From Hoplostethus atlanticus (lineage: Eukaryota; Chordata; Actinopteri; Trachichthyiformes; Trachichthyidae), in NCBI GenBank assembly GCA_034670405.1, contig JAXDDX010000045.1, positions 1,587,001 through 1,651,000 of the forward strand: DNA of 64,000 nt, given 5' to 3'. The notes under the pieces were generated by a model. It was given only the letters and a program-made list of their open reading frames with translations. It was not told the origin of the DNA and searched no databases. A program made the position numbers and the translations under genes. Below are positions 25,893-38,660 of this stretch, in pieces. Each line of letters opens with the position of its first letter. Positions within the stretch are counted from its first letter, which is position 1.

Positions 25893-28800
25893 TGTTTATC
25901 TAGCTCATCTTCTGGCTGGATGTTCATACTGGCCCACTCTGCCCCCTAGTGGTGGAAACCTGTCAGCTCCAGGTATCAGTTTCCTGACTCTTCATTTGAA
26001 CCCAACCAGGAATAGTCGGCCCCAGTTGGTGTGTAAACTGGAGTGGTGGTTAGTTACCCGCCACAGTGAGTTAGAGTAGATGCTCTTACCAGCCACAGCC
26101 TGAGGGTAGCAGTATTTAGCTGGCTGCCCCCCTCCTCCTGTATGTGACACATGTACATCACTGATGTTGACACAGTGCACCATTTTCACTTATTCCCAGA
26201 AAGAGGATAAGTCGGTGCATAAGCCCCTGAGTGCAGAGGTTTAGCACAGATTGGGGCTGTACAGGAGGAAATGTGTCAGAGGGTTAGATCTATTGTCTAG
26301 AGGTCTGATGGTCATTGATCCTCAACCTCTGTAATCTGTGTTAATCCCCAACTCACAGTGTGTCTATGATGCATTATCTCTGCAGCGCTAATCTGACGGG
26401 TTGAACTCAACTCTGACCCAGAATGAGGCTCTGATAGGATGCAGGCTTCCACAAGTTCATGACCCCGCCCCCCAGGCCCCACCCCCTTTGACTTCTAGCA
26501 TGTTTCTGGTCCAGTGTTTTTTTTTATTGTTTCCCTATTTTACAGCTTCTGTAAGACACTAATTATCAGTCTCAACTCAAAATCCTGTCAAAATCAGCTC
26601 CGGCATCAGTCAGTCGTAGTTACATCAGCTCATGTGTTTTGGTAAATGTTAAATTACTTCCTCAGTGTGCAGCTCGGAGCCGGAGAACATCCATGCCGCC
26701 CCCCAGAACCGCAGCAGCCTGCTGGTGATGTGGGAGAGGCCGAGGGCGGTGTATGACGCCAGCATAGAGAAGTACTCTGTTAGCTACCTGCTGGCCCAGG
26801 GAGGAAACCCCCCCGCTACCGAGTACCTGACCGACGGAGACCAGGACGTGGTGAGGACTCGGTGGTGGGTGGGGTGATTAGACAAGACGTGTACTGTCAG
26901 TGTCAATAATAATAATGATAATAATAACTACTAACATCAGATCCTGTAAATTGGAATTCATTTTTAATTAATTAATTAATATATTTGTTTATTTTTTTAA
27001 TTATTAATTATTAATAATATTATAATGAACTAGTATTCTATCAATATTTATTAACAATTAAAATGTAACTATTATTATTATTAGTAGTAGTATATTAAAA
27101 AAATCATTTTAGTAGTTCAAAGGTATTATTAACGTTAATCTTATCCCACCTCCCACCACCAGGGGGCGATCATCCAGGACCTGTTGGCCAACACCAGCTA
27201 CGTGGTCCAGGTGGTGGCGGTCTGCACCAACGGTCTGTACGGACGCGTGAGCGACCAGCTGACGGTCCACATGCCCATCGACGACCCCGGTAAGAGCGGC
27301 CGCGACCGAGCTTAGAGTTCGGTAACTGAACTGTAGACATTCTTTCTCATTACCCTGCATTTTTATTTGAAGTAGGGCTGATCTTTTGCAAACCAGTTCC
27401 CCAACTCCTTAGCACGAGCAGTAGGACTTAAAAGGAAAGAGTTATACAAGTAATGGCAGATAACAAAAGCTTCTTAATTTAAGACCTGGATCTCCGACCT
27501 TCATCTCCCCTGTGGGACAATAAAGATTTGAATTGAATTGATCTAAAGTGACTAAATCCACTTATAACCTCGCTGATGAGATTTGAGCTCTGAGGAGGAA
27601 ACTAAACCACCTCCTTTGATAGTTCTCCGTTTGTGGACAGTATGCTTTATCACCGACTGAAATTACTGAACAGTCCTGAGAAACATTTCCATCGCTTGAC
27701 ACAAAGTTGTGAATTCAGCTTTTTGTTTCTCTTCCTCTTTGTTCGTCTCGCTGGGTCTTCGGGATATTTTTTGTGAGCATGTCATCACACTGTGGTGGAG
27801 TCCTCTTCTCTGTGGTTTCACTGTTGTACATGCTTCTCTGTGTACTCTATTCAAATGTGCTTTCTCTATATTTCTAAGATGATGTTGAACATGTTTGGTT
27901 TGGGGGTCAAGGGTAATTTCCTGTGTCCCATGTCACAAAGAAAGACAAAGCTGCCGTCTTTTTTGCCGTTTTTTCGCAATGGCAACCCTTCCGCCTGTCA
28001 CAGTAAGAGAATGTTTGCATGTGTGCAGCATTTGTGTAACATGGATTGGAATGGCAATCATGGTAACTTTGTATTTTATGACTGAACCTGATAATAAATA
28101 AACTAACATACCTTGCTAAAAAAGATCCTCTGCATCCTATTTCAGTGTCAGCTTGCATGAATGAGCGGTATTCTGCAACATTCAATAGATTTGCGTGACT
28201 GAATATTTTGTGATACCGGACATCTTGTGATACCGTGGCAACAATGCAGCCCTCATCTCATTTAGCGTCACGTCAGTGTGAAATCATCTCCCCTACCCAG
28301 TTCATTAAACTTGTAAAAACTCACCTCATGCTTCACAAACCAGTTTGATCTGGTCTCCATGATGTGTGACTTAGCCCCATGCAGGTAAGAGCCACACTAC
28401 CATCTGCCAACATGCCTGTGTGTGCTGTGTGTCGGGTACCTGGGTCAACACAGTATTTGCAAATGCTCTTTACAGTTTGTTTTATCCTCCACCGGAGCCA
28501 GAGGGGTGGAGTTTGCCTCCTAGGATAAGACAATGTGCCAGAAAGCTTCGACAATCATAGTAAAGTATTTGTCAGTTCAGAGCGACAACTTACCAGGTAC
28601 TACAAGGAGGTTGAAGCAAACACAGAGAGCTTATTGCAAATACTATTGGACCAAGGTTTGTTGTGTGTGTGTTGGGTTGGGATCGCCAGATGCATGAGTC
28701 CAAACATCCCTGATATATCGCATGCATGTGTGTGTTTGTTGCCACTCAATCTTGACTTTTTCATAAAGCCAACAAACTGCTTCAGGTGGTGTGAACAGCC

Positions 28801-31800
28801 TTTCCCTCCTTCTCACTCTCCCATCATTTCACCCCTTCAACTCAACAAGAGCAACACATTCACAAAGATTTCATAATCCGGTTCATGAAGGTTTTCATCA
28901 GGTTCATGAAACGTCACAAAACTGAACAGAAATCTGATAATTTCAACCTCCAGAAACAGTCTCAGTTTGTCCACCCTCTCCATACTGTTTTGATCACATT
29001 GTTTTCAAATTGTTTTTCCTTGTCAAATGTTTCTTTTTTTCTGTTGAAATTGTTTTTCAGTAGCCTTGTACATTTTCAACCTCATCACATCACTGCAACA
29101 TGAATACAAATGCAGGGAAATTCACAAACCAAACAAGAGTTAAATTGTTCAGTTTCTTCCATGAAGTTTTAATTTACAATAGTTTGGCAGTTTCTAAAAG
29201 TTACTCTAGTTCTTGACTGATTCTCTACCAATTTATATTGTGTATCTAATGTTCCAATCTGTGCTTATTTCCAGCAAATCCACTGTATCCAGATTCAAAT
29301 GAATATGATGATGATGTAAGTAAGGACACTATTTGTTTTATTCATAAATCACATCCTATTGTTCAGCTGGAAAGTATTTCATTGAGCTTCAATGCAATCT
29401 CTCCAACAGGGGGACTATGAACCAGATCTGCCCTGGAATGGCCCAGTCCAAACCAAGGATCATGATTTGGACTGGACTCTTACAGACTCACCAAACACCA
29501 CATCAGACGGGCCAAAGGTTTTCCCTTTGCCTGATATCAGAACCACAACAGAGTCGGGTCGTGGGAGAACCACTGATCCGGTTTCCCCAGTCAGACCCAC
29601 TCTGCCCAATCATGTCCAGACCAACTCTAAAGAAAATGCATACCACAGTACCTCCACACCACCACCAGAGGTCACCTTGTCACCAGGAACCACAGGAGGC
29701 TCAAGCAGCATGGGTGACCTCAGTGGCAACACCCCCATATACTCCACTACAACAAAGGGAGTCCTTAGAAGTAGTACTCCTGTATACGCCACTGCAAAGA
29801 TAAATGGTGTCCGTCATGGCATTCCTCCAATCACCAAGAGTGGCTTTAGTACCACTACTCCCATACACACCACTGGAAAGACAAAGGGTGTCCTTAGTAG
29901 AAGTACTCCAATATACACCACTACAACGACCACAGAGGTTTCTCACTCCGGAGATACGAGCAGCACAACAACATCATCCTTTATCCAGGCCAAGACCGAC
30001 CGAGGCGTGGCGCGTCCCATAGATGAAGCCACCAGCAGCAGAACCAGACTTCCTCCAGAGAGCCGGGCAGAAACAACCTCCGATCTCTCCTCTGCTAAGG
30101 AAGCCCCACGTCGGCCTACAACTCCCAGCATGCCTCATTTTTCATCTGCCTCGACTTCTTCCCCGTTCAGTGGCATTGTCTTGCAGACCACACAGCCGGT
30201 GTCCAACGGTGAGCGCCCCTCTGTCCTCCCCTCCACTTCCTCCTCAGTCTCCTCCTCCTTCGCCTCCCTTGTGTGTGATACTTCGGACCCTGGCGACCTC
30301 CCCAGCACCGCCTCCCCTGCCTGTCTGCATGCCCCTCCCTCCTCGTCTAGGCCTGTGTTGTCTGTGATGCCCTCTTCAGGGGAGTCCCAGCATGCCGCTA
30401 CTGCACTGCTGTCTAGCAAAGACCCAATCCTGGCTGCTCCTAGCACTCCCACGTTCCCCACCTCCACCACCTCCACCCTGTCTCACCTCCCTCACCCCTC
30501 ACACCCCCTGTCTGGTTGGGAGACTGAGCCCGTCTCTCCTGGTGTTGGGTTTGATGATAATGATAGTGATGGTGATGTGTTGTCCTCGTCTGCGCTCGCT
30601 TCGGGTGACCCATTGCTGTTTAGCGATACTCCCCCTCTCGAAACAGTGCTGGACCCGTCTGGCACCACCGCCGAGCCGCCCGAGTCCCCCTGGGATCCAT
30701 CAGAGCTGTCTAGATCACTCTCCACAGTCTCTCTGTCTCTTAGCCCCGCCCTCCAACCTTCAGTTCTACTCTCTAGTGACTTCACCCTGTCCGGCGCCAC
30801 CCCAGGCCTATCTGACTCTCTCTCAGGTGGGTTTGAGGACTCGAGTTACGCGACAGGGAGTGCGATAGACTCTTTTCTCTCCGAGGTCAGTGGTGATGGG
30901 TTTCCGTTAGCTAGCGGTGTGGACACCATGTGCAGCTGTTCTCTCGAACCGTCAACATCCTCACCCTGGTTGCATGCCTCTCCTCATATCCCCCTGCCCT
31001 CCTCAGCCTGGGGCACCGTTAGCCTAGAGCTTTACTCTAGTGTGGGCCTCCCTTCGGCCTCTGGTAGTGGCGTAGATGACCTTCTCCATTCTCTGTCTGT
31101 GGTGGGTTCTGATGGCCTGTCCTTAGACCAGCCTCTGCTCTCCTATAGCACTATCTCTCCTTCACTGTCCTTTCCAGATTCCCACTTCCACACAGCCACC
31201 CATAGTGACCTGCCCATTTCTGTTGCAGCCACAGTGTCTGGTGTAAAGGACCAGTGGTTCTCGGCGTCAGACAGGAACTCTGTCCTCCAAACCTCAGCCC
31301 CTTCCTCACCCACAGCCTCTCCCTTCACCCCCACCTCAGAAGGGCAGGTGTTAGACAGTAGCAGCAGTGCTTCCGGCGCCGTCCTATTTGCCGAGTCCCA
31401 GGAGGGTATAGATCAGGAGTGGGAAAGGGTTCAAACGTCAGCCTCCGGAGAGAGCATGGTCCCTTACTCGACCGAAGTCAGTCCCACTGTTCCCCCGTCG
31501 CCGGCCTCGGGGTTCGGCACGACCCCGGACGACGAACGCTCCTCTGCGTTCTATTTCGAAAGTGAGAGTGGCAGCGCCGTCGCCACGGAGGTAGGAGGCA
31601 CCGCAACATCATCCATATCGGCGGTAACCTCGACCTCGCCCTGGTCACTGGGCGCGGAGGAGGAGAGTGGCTCAGGGCAGGGTGAAAGCCTGTACGACAA
31701 CGAGACGTCCTCTGACTTCAGTATCCCTGAGCGCACAGAAAGAGAGTCGGAAGAGGAGGAGCCAGTCGCAGGTAAAACGCCGTCCACGTGGGCCCTACAT

Positions 31801-34359
31801 CTATGACAAAAACTACATTGCGGCTGCCAAAGTGCCAAGAGATGAGGAAGTTTGTTTTTTGGAGATCCAAACGATGACTAATCCACCATCTGTCTGTGAA
31901 AAACAAAATTTCATTTGTGTCTATGTATGAGCGTGAGCGAGTGAGAGGCTTACATGCATTCGATACGACATGCATTCAAGGTAACATGTTACATTTGGGG
32001 ATCCTTTCATGGGATTTCATGGCATCACCCATAAAAGTCACCAATACGATCCCCATAACTTAGATAAGTGTATCATCATCATCATTATCATCATCATCAT
32101 CCTCTGAATGTCTCTTGAGTGTCTCTTGTCGTCTCTTTGCTTCTCCACTTTGTCATTAACAACTTTGTCCAACTTCCATTGCATTAATCCAGAAGCACTC
32201 GGTGTCAGACACATTCAACTATTCCAGCTATGCTGCATAGTTAGTTTACTTCAGCCATCCTTAGCCAGCCCAACATTTCCTACTATAAAGCCTCTTCATA
32301 TTTTCAGAATTATGAAAGAAATGTTCATTTTAACACAATTTGGGAGGGTATACTTCAAATATATCCAGTGCTATAGTTAATATTTTGTTTAGAAGATGCA
32401 TGGTTTATGCATGCCAAATGATTTTTACAAATTTTATGTTGATTCAGGAAACATTATTTGAGTCCACTTCCACTTGAGGTTTCCAATTGTTTCTGTACAC
32501 GTTGGCTGAGCAAATGTATAGTAGTTATTAAATAGGCTTTCTTTAGTGTTGAAATACACAGGCTGATGTGCAAAATCCTCTAAAGCAATTTCAGATATCA
32601 GGTTTACAACCCAATCTCCCCAGCAAGCGTAGTGATTCTATTGCTCCCAAATGTTAGAGCGGGCCCCGGACATTGTGCTCTGTTAAGGCTTGGCCACCAG
32701 AGGGCAGCAAAGCTCTTCTCAGGCTTGGCTGGATTGTGACAGAGGTGCTAAACCTCTCCATCTACACTGGACCCAATCTCAAAGAGACCTTAAAACCCTC
32801 AGTAACCAGGGGCGTCAGTTCACTAAACCCTAAGGTATGACAAAGTCTAGTATCATCTGTTATCATATTGCCATCGAAACTTCCATACCAGTGGGACAAG
32901 TGGAGTAATGACTGGTGGTATTAGTATTTGGTCAATGTGATAAATTATTAGACCTAGGGACTGACTAGATATTATATGGTCAGTGTGATGAATCATTAGT
33001 TAGAGGAACATTGGTCCTGAATGCTGCCTGATGTGAATTCTTCTACGTTGCCATACCCAGTTGATGCTCATGTCAGTAACCTTCCCTATCCACAACAAGG
33101 CACGCAATCAGATCTTAGCATTTAGTTAAACCTTTTCAAAGGGGCTATCAAAAGAGCTTTTATGGCGTCTGCCTTTAATTCTAATCAAAGCCACTTGGAG
33201 TCATCTTGTTGCTTCGGGCTCGGCTCCAAACACAAGTAACCTTTTGCATCTTCATGTAAACACGTATTGTCCAGGCTCTTTCTCTGCCATGATCATGTGA
33301 TCAGGTTTTGAGAAGCAGTCAGAGATTTGTTATATGAATGAATGGGGTGTGCACAGAGTAGAAAGAGCACAACGGGCAAAGTATAAATACTAGTCAACAG
33401 GGCTGACCCAGCCATTCACGATCAAACTCTCTCAGTTTGTGCAGAAGAGGCAGGTTTTGACACAACCAGCCTCTCAGTCAAGGTTAATCCATACCAACGT
33501 TTTATCTTACTGGTTTGCAAACGATAATAAACGGAAGATTCAGAGCAGCAAAATGAGGTCGGGTTCAGCTGTCACTTTTTCATAGCTGTTATTCACGGTA
33601 CACATTACAGTTGTTTGACTCTTCCTCGCCGTTGGTTGTGTGCTGCTGCAGTCTGATGAATGTGTTTGTGCTTGATCTGTGTTGACTACGATTATGAGCC
33701 TTTGTGTCTCTGTGTTCTTTCAAGTGGTTTGGCAGGCGGTTTTAATGTGATGAGTCTTGTATTTGTGTTGCAGTAGATGGGGTAATGTGAACTGTCGTAT
33801 GTGTCAGTGATGCGAGTCCTGGGCTATTAATATGGTTCATGGTTCTTTCTGAAGTGGGTAGTAACACTTGAGCAGATTGCAGTTTTAATTCTACAAACAT
33901 TTCTCAGAGGCAGAACTGCTCTGGAGGCAGAAATAATCTCATTGAGTTGAGTTAAACCTCAGTGGGCGGGGTCAAATATCTACAGTTGTTCTGGCTAACA
34001 TGTTAGACTGAAACCTAGTGAAAAAGACAAGAGGCAAAAGAGGAGCTAGCTAATATCATGAAGCCTAGAGCTCTGCTGTTAACTGAAGAAATACAATCTA
34101 GCCATACTAAGTTATCTAGGTTAGCTAGTTAGCTTAGCTGACCTTCCAAGACCATGAATTGCTGGTTAGCTAATTGCACTCTGTGGTTCTTTGGCTCCGC
34201 CCACTGAGGTTTAACTCTATAACCAATGAGATTATTTCTGCCTGTTTGTAGAATTTAAACTTCAATCTGCTTCACTTGATAGATATGTGATTTATTTACA
34301 CTTGTTGTGCCTTTATGTTTGTTGTCTACCTAACAGTCTGCAATAGTTAAACTTATATT

Positions 34360-34392
<33 letters not shown>

Positions 34393-35925
34393 CATCTATC
34401 CATCTATCCATCTGTCCATCTGTCCATCCATCCATCCATCCATCCATCCATCCAGATGCCAGTAACAGCAGCCATGAGTCCAGGGTTGGGTCGGTCAGGG
34501 AAAGGGAGAGGAAGGCCGTGGTCCCCCTGGCTGTGGTCTCCACCCTCACCTTCCTTGGCCTGGTGGTCCTGGTCGGCATCCTCATCTACTGGAGGTAGGC
34601 AGTGCTGGGGCGTCGGAGGTCTGCAGCTGAAATTTTTTATTTTGTGTTTATTTTCTTCTGTGCCGATCTGTCCTTGAGGCTCTCTGTTCTGTGTCTAAAG
34701 ACTACATAGGAGTAGAATTTCCCCAAGCGCCTTGAAAGAAGAACAAACACCATCAAAGTAGATATTATAAACAGTAACTTTAACTTCTCTAGTCTGTTTG
34801 TACTTCCTGTTCACACCACAGGCCTTCAGGCTGAAGTCCAAGTTGCTGCTCATATCTGATTTTTTTGGATGACTGTTCATATCTATTCCAGGATGTAACC
34901 ATATCCATACCAATATGATCTGACAGTGATGATCAGAGGATCAATAACATCACATTTGGTTTCCGTCTGTCTTCCAGTTTTACCCAAATACCAATCAATG
35001 TCTGTCTGTCTGTCTGTCTTTCTGTCCATCGTTGTGTCTCGTTGTCCTCCATGCTAACGCTGCTTAGCCAAGCTGACAACATGATGGAAGATTTACTTTG
35101 TTGTCATGGCAACGCTGACAAATTTGAGCAGATTTTGGTTGTGGTCATGTGGTCAGCTTTTTGCTGTTCACACTGATTAGAAAATATCAGATCTGTGTCA
35201 CTTGAGAGGAAAAAAAAGTGAACGGAGCCTCTCTCTGCAGTGACCCAGCAGGCAGGTCAACCCAGCCACTGGTACTGTAAGAGCTTCCTTACCGACAGTG
35301 TTGAGAGCAGAGTTGCACACAAAAGGAAAAATGTACACTTCCAAATCACAAGAGGCTGTAGATGTTTCTCAGAGGGAAAGGCTCGGCTTCCTCAGCAACA
35401 TATTCTGGTGTTGTGGAGAATCCTGTAAGTCGGAGAATCTTCTTCAAACTGACCAAATTCTGTTTTCGCTTATTTGCCCAGTGCAACCACAGTCTTCTAC
35501 TGGGCACCATTGGGCAGTTGGAGGTTCAATGCCTTGCTCAAGGGCACCTCAGCAGTAATTACTGAGGGAGCGTTACTCATTCACTCTCCCCATCCACGTC
35601 AAGGTTTAAGGTTTCTTTATTCGAAGTTCAGAGTTAAAAAGACAATTTAAAACGTCAACACGTATAACACAGGTCAGTAAAAAGTAAAAGGTAGAGACAT
35701 AAAAAGTCATGAAAAAGTCTGGGGTTTGGGGTTAGATATACAGCTAACATCACGTGGACTGACTGGATGAGTGGGACGTCTGGGGAAGAGTTTATTCATG
35801 TATGGATTTACTTTCGTTGTTAATTAAAAGATGCAATATAAATAAATAAAATCAGAAGACTCAAATTCATCGGGAAGCTGAATCTCCTGGAACACGAGCG
35901 CCAGCTTATTCTTACATTGTGCTGT

Positions 35926-35967
<42 letters not shown>

Positions 35968-38610
35968 CACTGTCCACGGTAAACAACGCCTCCTGTGTGT
36001 TGTTGGGTCTTTCTTTGTGCCGTCGGTCGGAGGATGTTTGACACTCGAACGCTTTTGATTCCAGTCGGCCTTGGGATGTTTTTCAGTGAGGAGTGAAGTG
36101 CTGCGACTAGTTTCAGAAGAAACAAAAGTCCCTTTGGGAGTAGTGTAAACGTTTTTTGTGCCATTCAGATAAACGCAAAAGTTAGTTTCTTTTGTAGAAA
36201 AGCATCTTGAAAAAAAACCTCCGACCGTGAAATAACCAACTTCAGAAATCCAATCAAGGACACACTGTCAAATGCAGTGTGACACTTTTCTGAGGTTGTA
36301 CATTTCTCATCTGCCGGAGACAGGACATATTGTTCTTGTATCTCAGAGATGGAGCTAAACTGGTGATAATCTCGGATCTGAGAGATTAGTTCTCGGTGGA
36401 GGATGTTGAGCCGCGGGTCGGGATGGAAAAAGGACATCCGCCTGATTATGTCCGACATGAGGAGTCGTGTCAGGTCTTGTGCGGCGGGAGGCCAAACGGC
36501 TCTAATCCCGGTTCCTCCCAGCAGCACGGTGCTCATTTGGCCACTCTGCTGTGCATTTGAGGTCAGCTGGGATTTTGGTCCAGTTTGACTCCAAATTCAA
36601 ACAGTATGCCTGAAGGGTTTGAAATGAGGTGATATAAGCAGCAGTAAATAGTTTTATTAACTTTGCACATACAAGGAATTTGACTTATTAATCTGTCACA
36701 TTAACATTACACAACATTATAAAAGCAGCATATACAGAAAGACATTTCTGGTCTGTCCAAAGCAGCTTACAGTTACACAAGTACATACAGTACTGTACAA
36801 AAGTCTGAGGTACATGGAAAGAAAAAATCCATAAAGTGAAGATGCTTTCAAAAATAATGAAATGAAAAATGTCTAAATATCAAACACTGGACTATAAAGA
36901 GCAGTAATGTAAAACACTGATGCAGAAAACAAAAAAATAAACATCTAAGACCAAATTTATATTAAAAATCTAGGGTGCCTGAGACATTTGCACAGTACTG
37001 TACATTTTCTACATGCAAGGCATCCAGTGGGATTCAAACCCCCAACCCTGGCAGTGTTAGTGCCTTGCTCTACCCACTGAGCATCACAGGCCTGCAGCAG
37101 TGGACCCTTTATACAGCTTGTTGATTTGACTTGGACTCTTGCACCACTTGAAGTTTTGGTCATTACACAAACAGGCAGTTGTGTGTCTGACTATTTATTA
37201 CATTTTTATTTGATCAATAAATAGAAATATTACAGTAAATAAAAATAGAAATAATACTTTTACGCTCCAAGATGTGAATGTTGTAGTCGGGCCGCCTTAT
37301 TCCACAGAGCTGGAAGGGGAAATAAATGAAAACACATCAGAGAATAACTGGAATGTTTCTGTCTCTTTCTCGGCTTCAATCTCATCGGACGCTTTTCCTG
37401 TTTTTGTCCAGAATAATCCTTGATGCCCACTTCAGGTTCATCGGAGGCTCATCCATTTAAAAACTTGTCCAGGATTAGGTGGAACATCTTTTTTCCTGTG
37501 TTATTGGAAGATTACCATGTATTCTCCAAAATCTGGGCTGCAGGGAATAACATCAAAACAAAAGCATTTCCAGCCTTTTATTTCTCAGTCGGGTGGTATT
37601 TACCCACAGTACTGTTTGGTTCAGGATTTTTCATTAGATTCACGACATCAGACGACATCAGGAGATATTTTATCATTTATATTATTTTTCATTATTTTTT
37701 TTCTACGCTACACATTCCCATTAATAATGCAAGACCTTTTCTAGATTTTAAAACCTGAACGGATTTCAAGATGTCAGTGGGTGTTCAGTCATTACTATAT
37801 AGCTGAACATCATTCTACAACTAACGTCACTATTTGTCAAATAGTGAAGTAACAATATTCTTCCACACCTTTTCAGGCCTTTTGTCCAATTCCCAAACTT
37901 TTCAGACCTGGAAATGATCTCATTTATTAATGAATTATTTCCAGTCTTACGTTGATCTGGATCGATCAGAAATTCACCTTTAAATTTCATATTGACAACC
38001 TGGTAAAAAGGTTGCAGATTGGTACCGATCATTGTGTCCTGTATGAACGAGTGGGCTGGCCCTCGGGTATATGTCCATTTATAAAGCCCTTATGAACAAA
38101 TGACCACCCAACATTACATCATTATTGAACTGGAGCATCAATGTGTACCAAACCTCCTCTCAGGACTTCTAAGTTCCTCAGGTTGATTTGGATTCATTGT
38201 GCCCCTCTTGCTTGGAACAAACTGCAACGTATCCTGGAAGTTGATAGTTTGTTGACCCTGGAGACTTTCAGAAGTGTCCGACTGTAAATACTTAATTTAT
38301 CTATCTATGCCTGTTTTGCTTTTATTTATTTTGATTTGTCTTATTGTATCCTTGGCTGCACTGCAAATGAGGGTCCATCCCTCACTGTACCCTGAGACGT
38401 AAATAATGGATGACTGAAGGAGGATATTTTACCACTTCAATCACAAACAGCGTTTGAATCAAAATGACTCGTTGGTGAAGGTGTTGTGTCTGTTTGTGTC
38501 CTCTCCAGGAACTGCTTCCAGACCGCACATTTCTACATCGAAGACAGCGCATCACCCAGAGTGATCCCTGTACCGGCTGCTGCTGCGCTCACGTCTGGTA
38601 ACACACACAC

Positions 38611-38660
<50 letters not shown>

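Larger units (their letters stand above)
25077..26665. other. ptprz1 intron 8
   Basis: Holds a LINE remnant (25130-25565), a (TATTAG)n run (25569-25601), a (GTA)n run (25855-25891) and a CTCF-like motif on the - strand (25937-25952). Confidence 0.75.
31772..34455. other. ptprz1 intron 12
   Basis: 2.7 kb. Contains an (ATC)n stretch (32070-32100), a CTCF-like motif (32694-32709), a foldback element (33872-34272) and a TATC/CATC microsatellite that runs into the next exon. Mammals have a small phase 1-1 exon in this interval (encoding a PGFPQSP-type segment); I did not find a counterpart. Confidence 0.7.
34595..38508. other. ptprz1 intron 13
   Basis: 3.9 kb. Contains a (GT)n run (35933-35962), a LINE 3' tail on the - strand near 35605-35640, a Tc1-like MITE (36788-37000), a SINE (37012-37097) and LINE ORF2 and tail remnants (38150-38412). 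A 123-residue open frame on the - strand (36165-36536) is not recognisable. Confidence 0.7.

Noticed and set aside
36165-36536. 123-residue open frame on the - strand inside ptprz1 intron 13
   Set aside because: No recognisable domain, no splice or promoter context, and the neighbouring frames are repeat-derived. Left as chance unless transcripts support it.
37012-37097. tRNA-like sequence with A and B boxes
   Set aside because: No acceptor-stem pairing, and a second diverged copy at 46990-47078 shows it is a SINE head.
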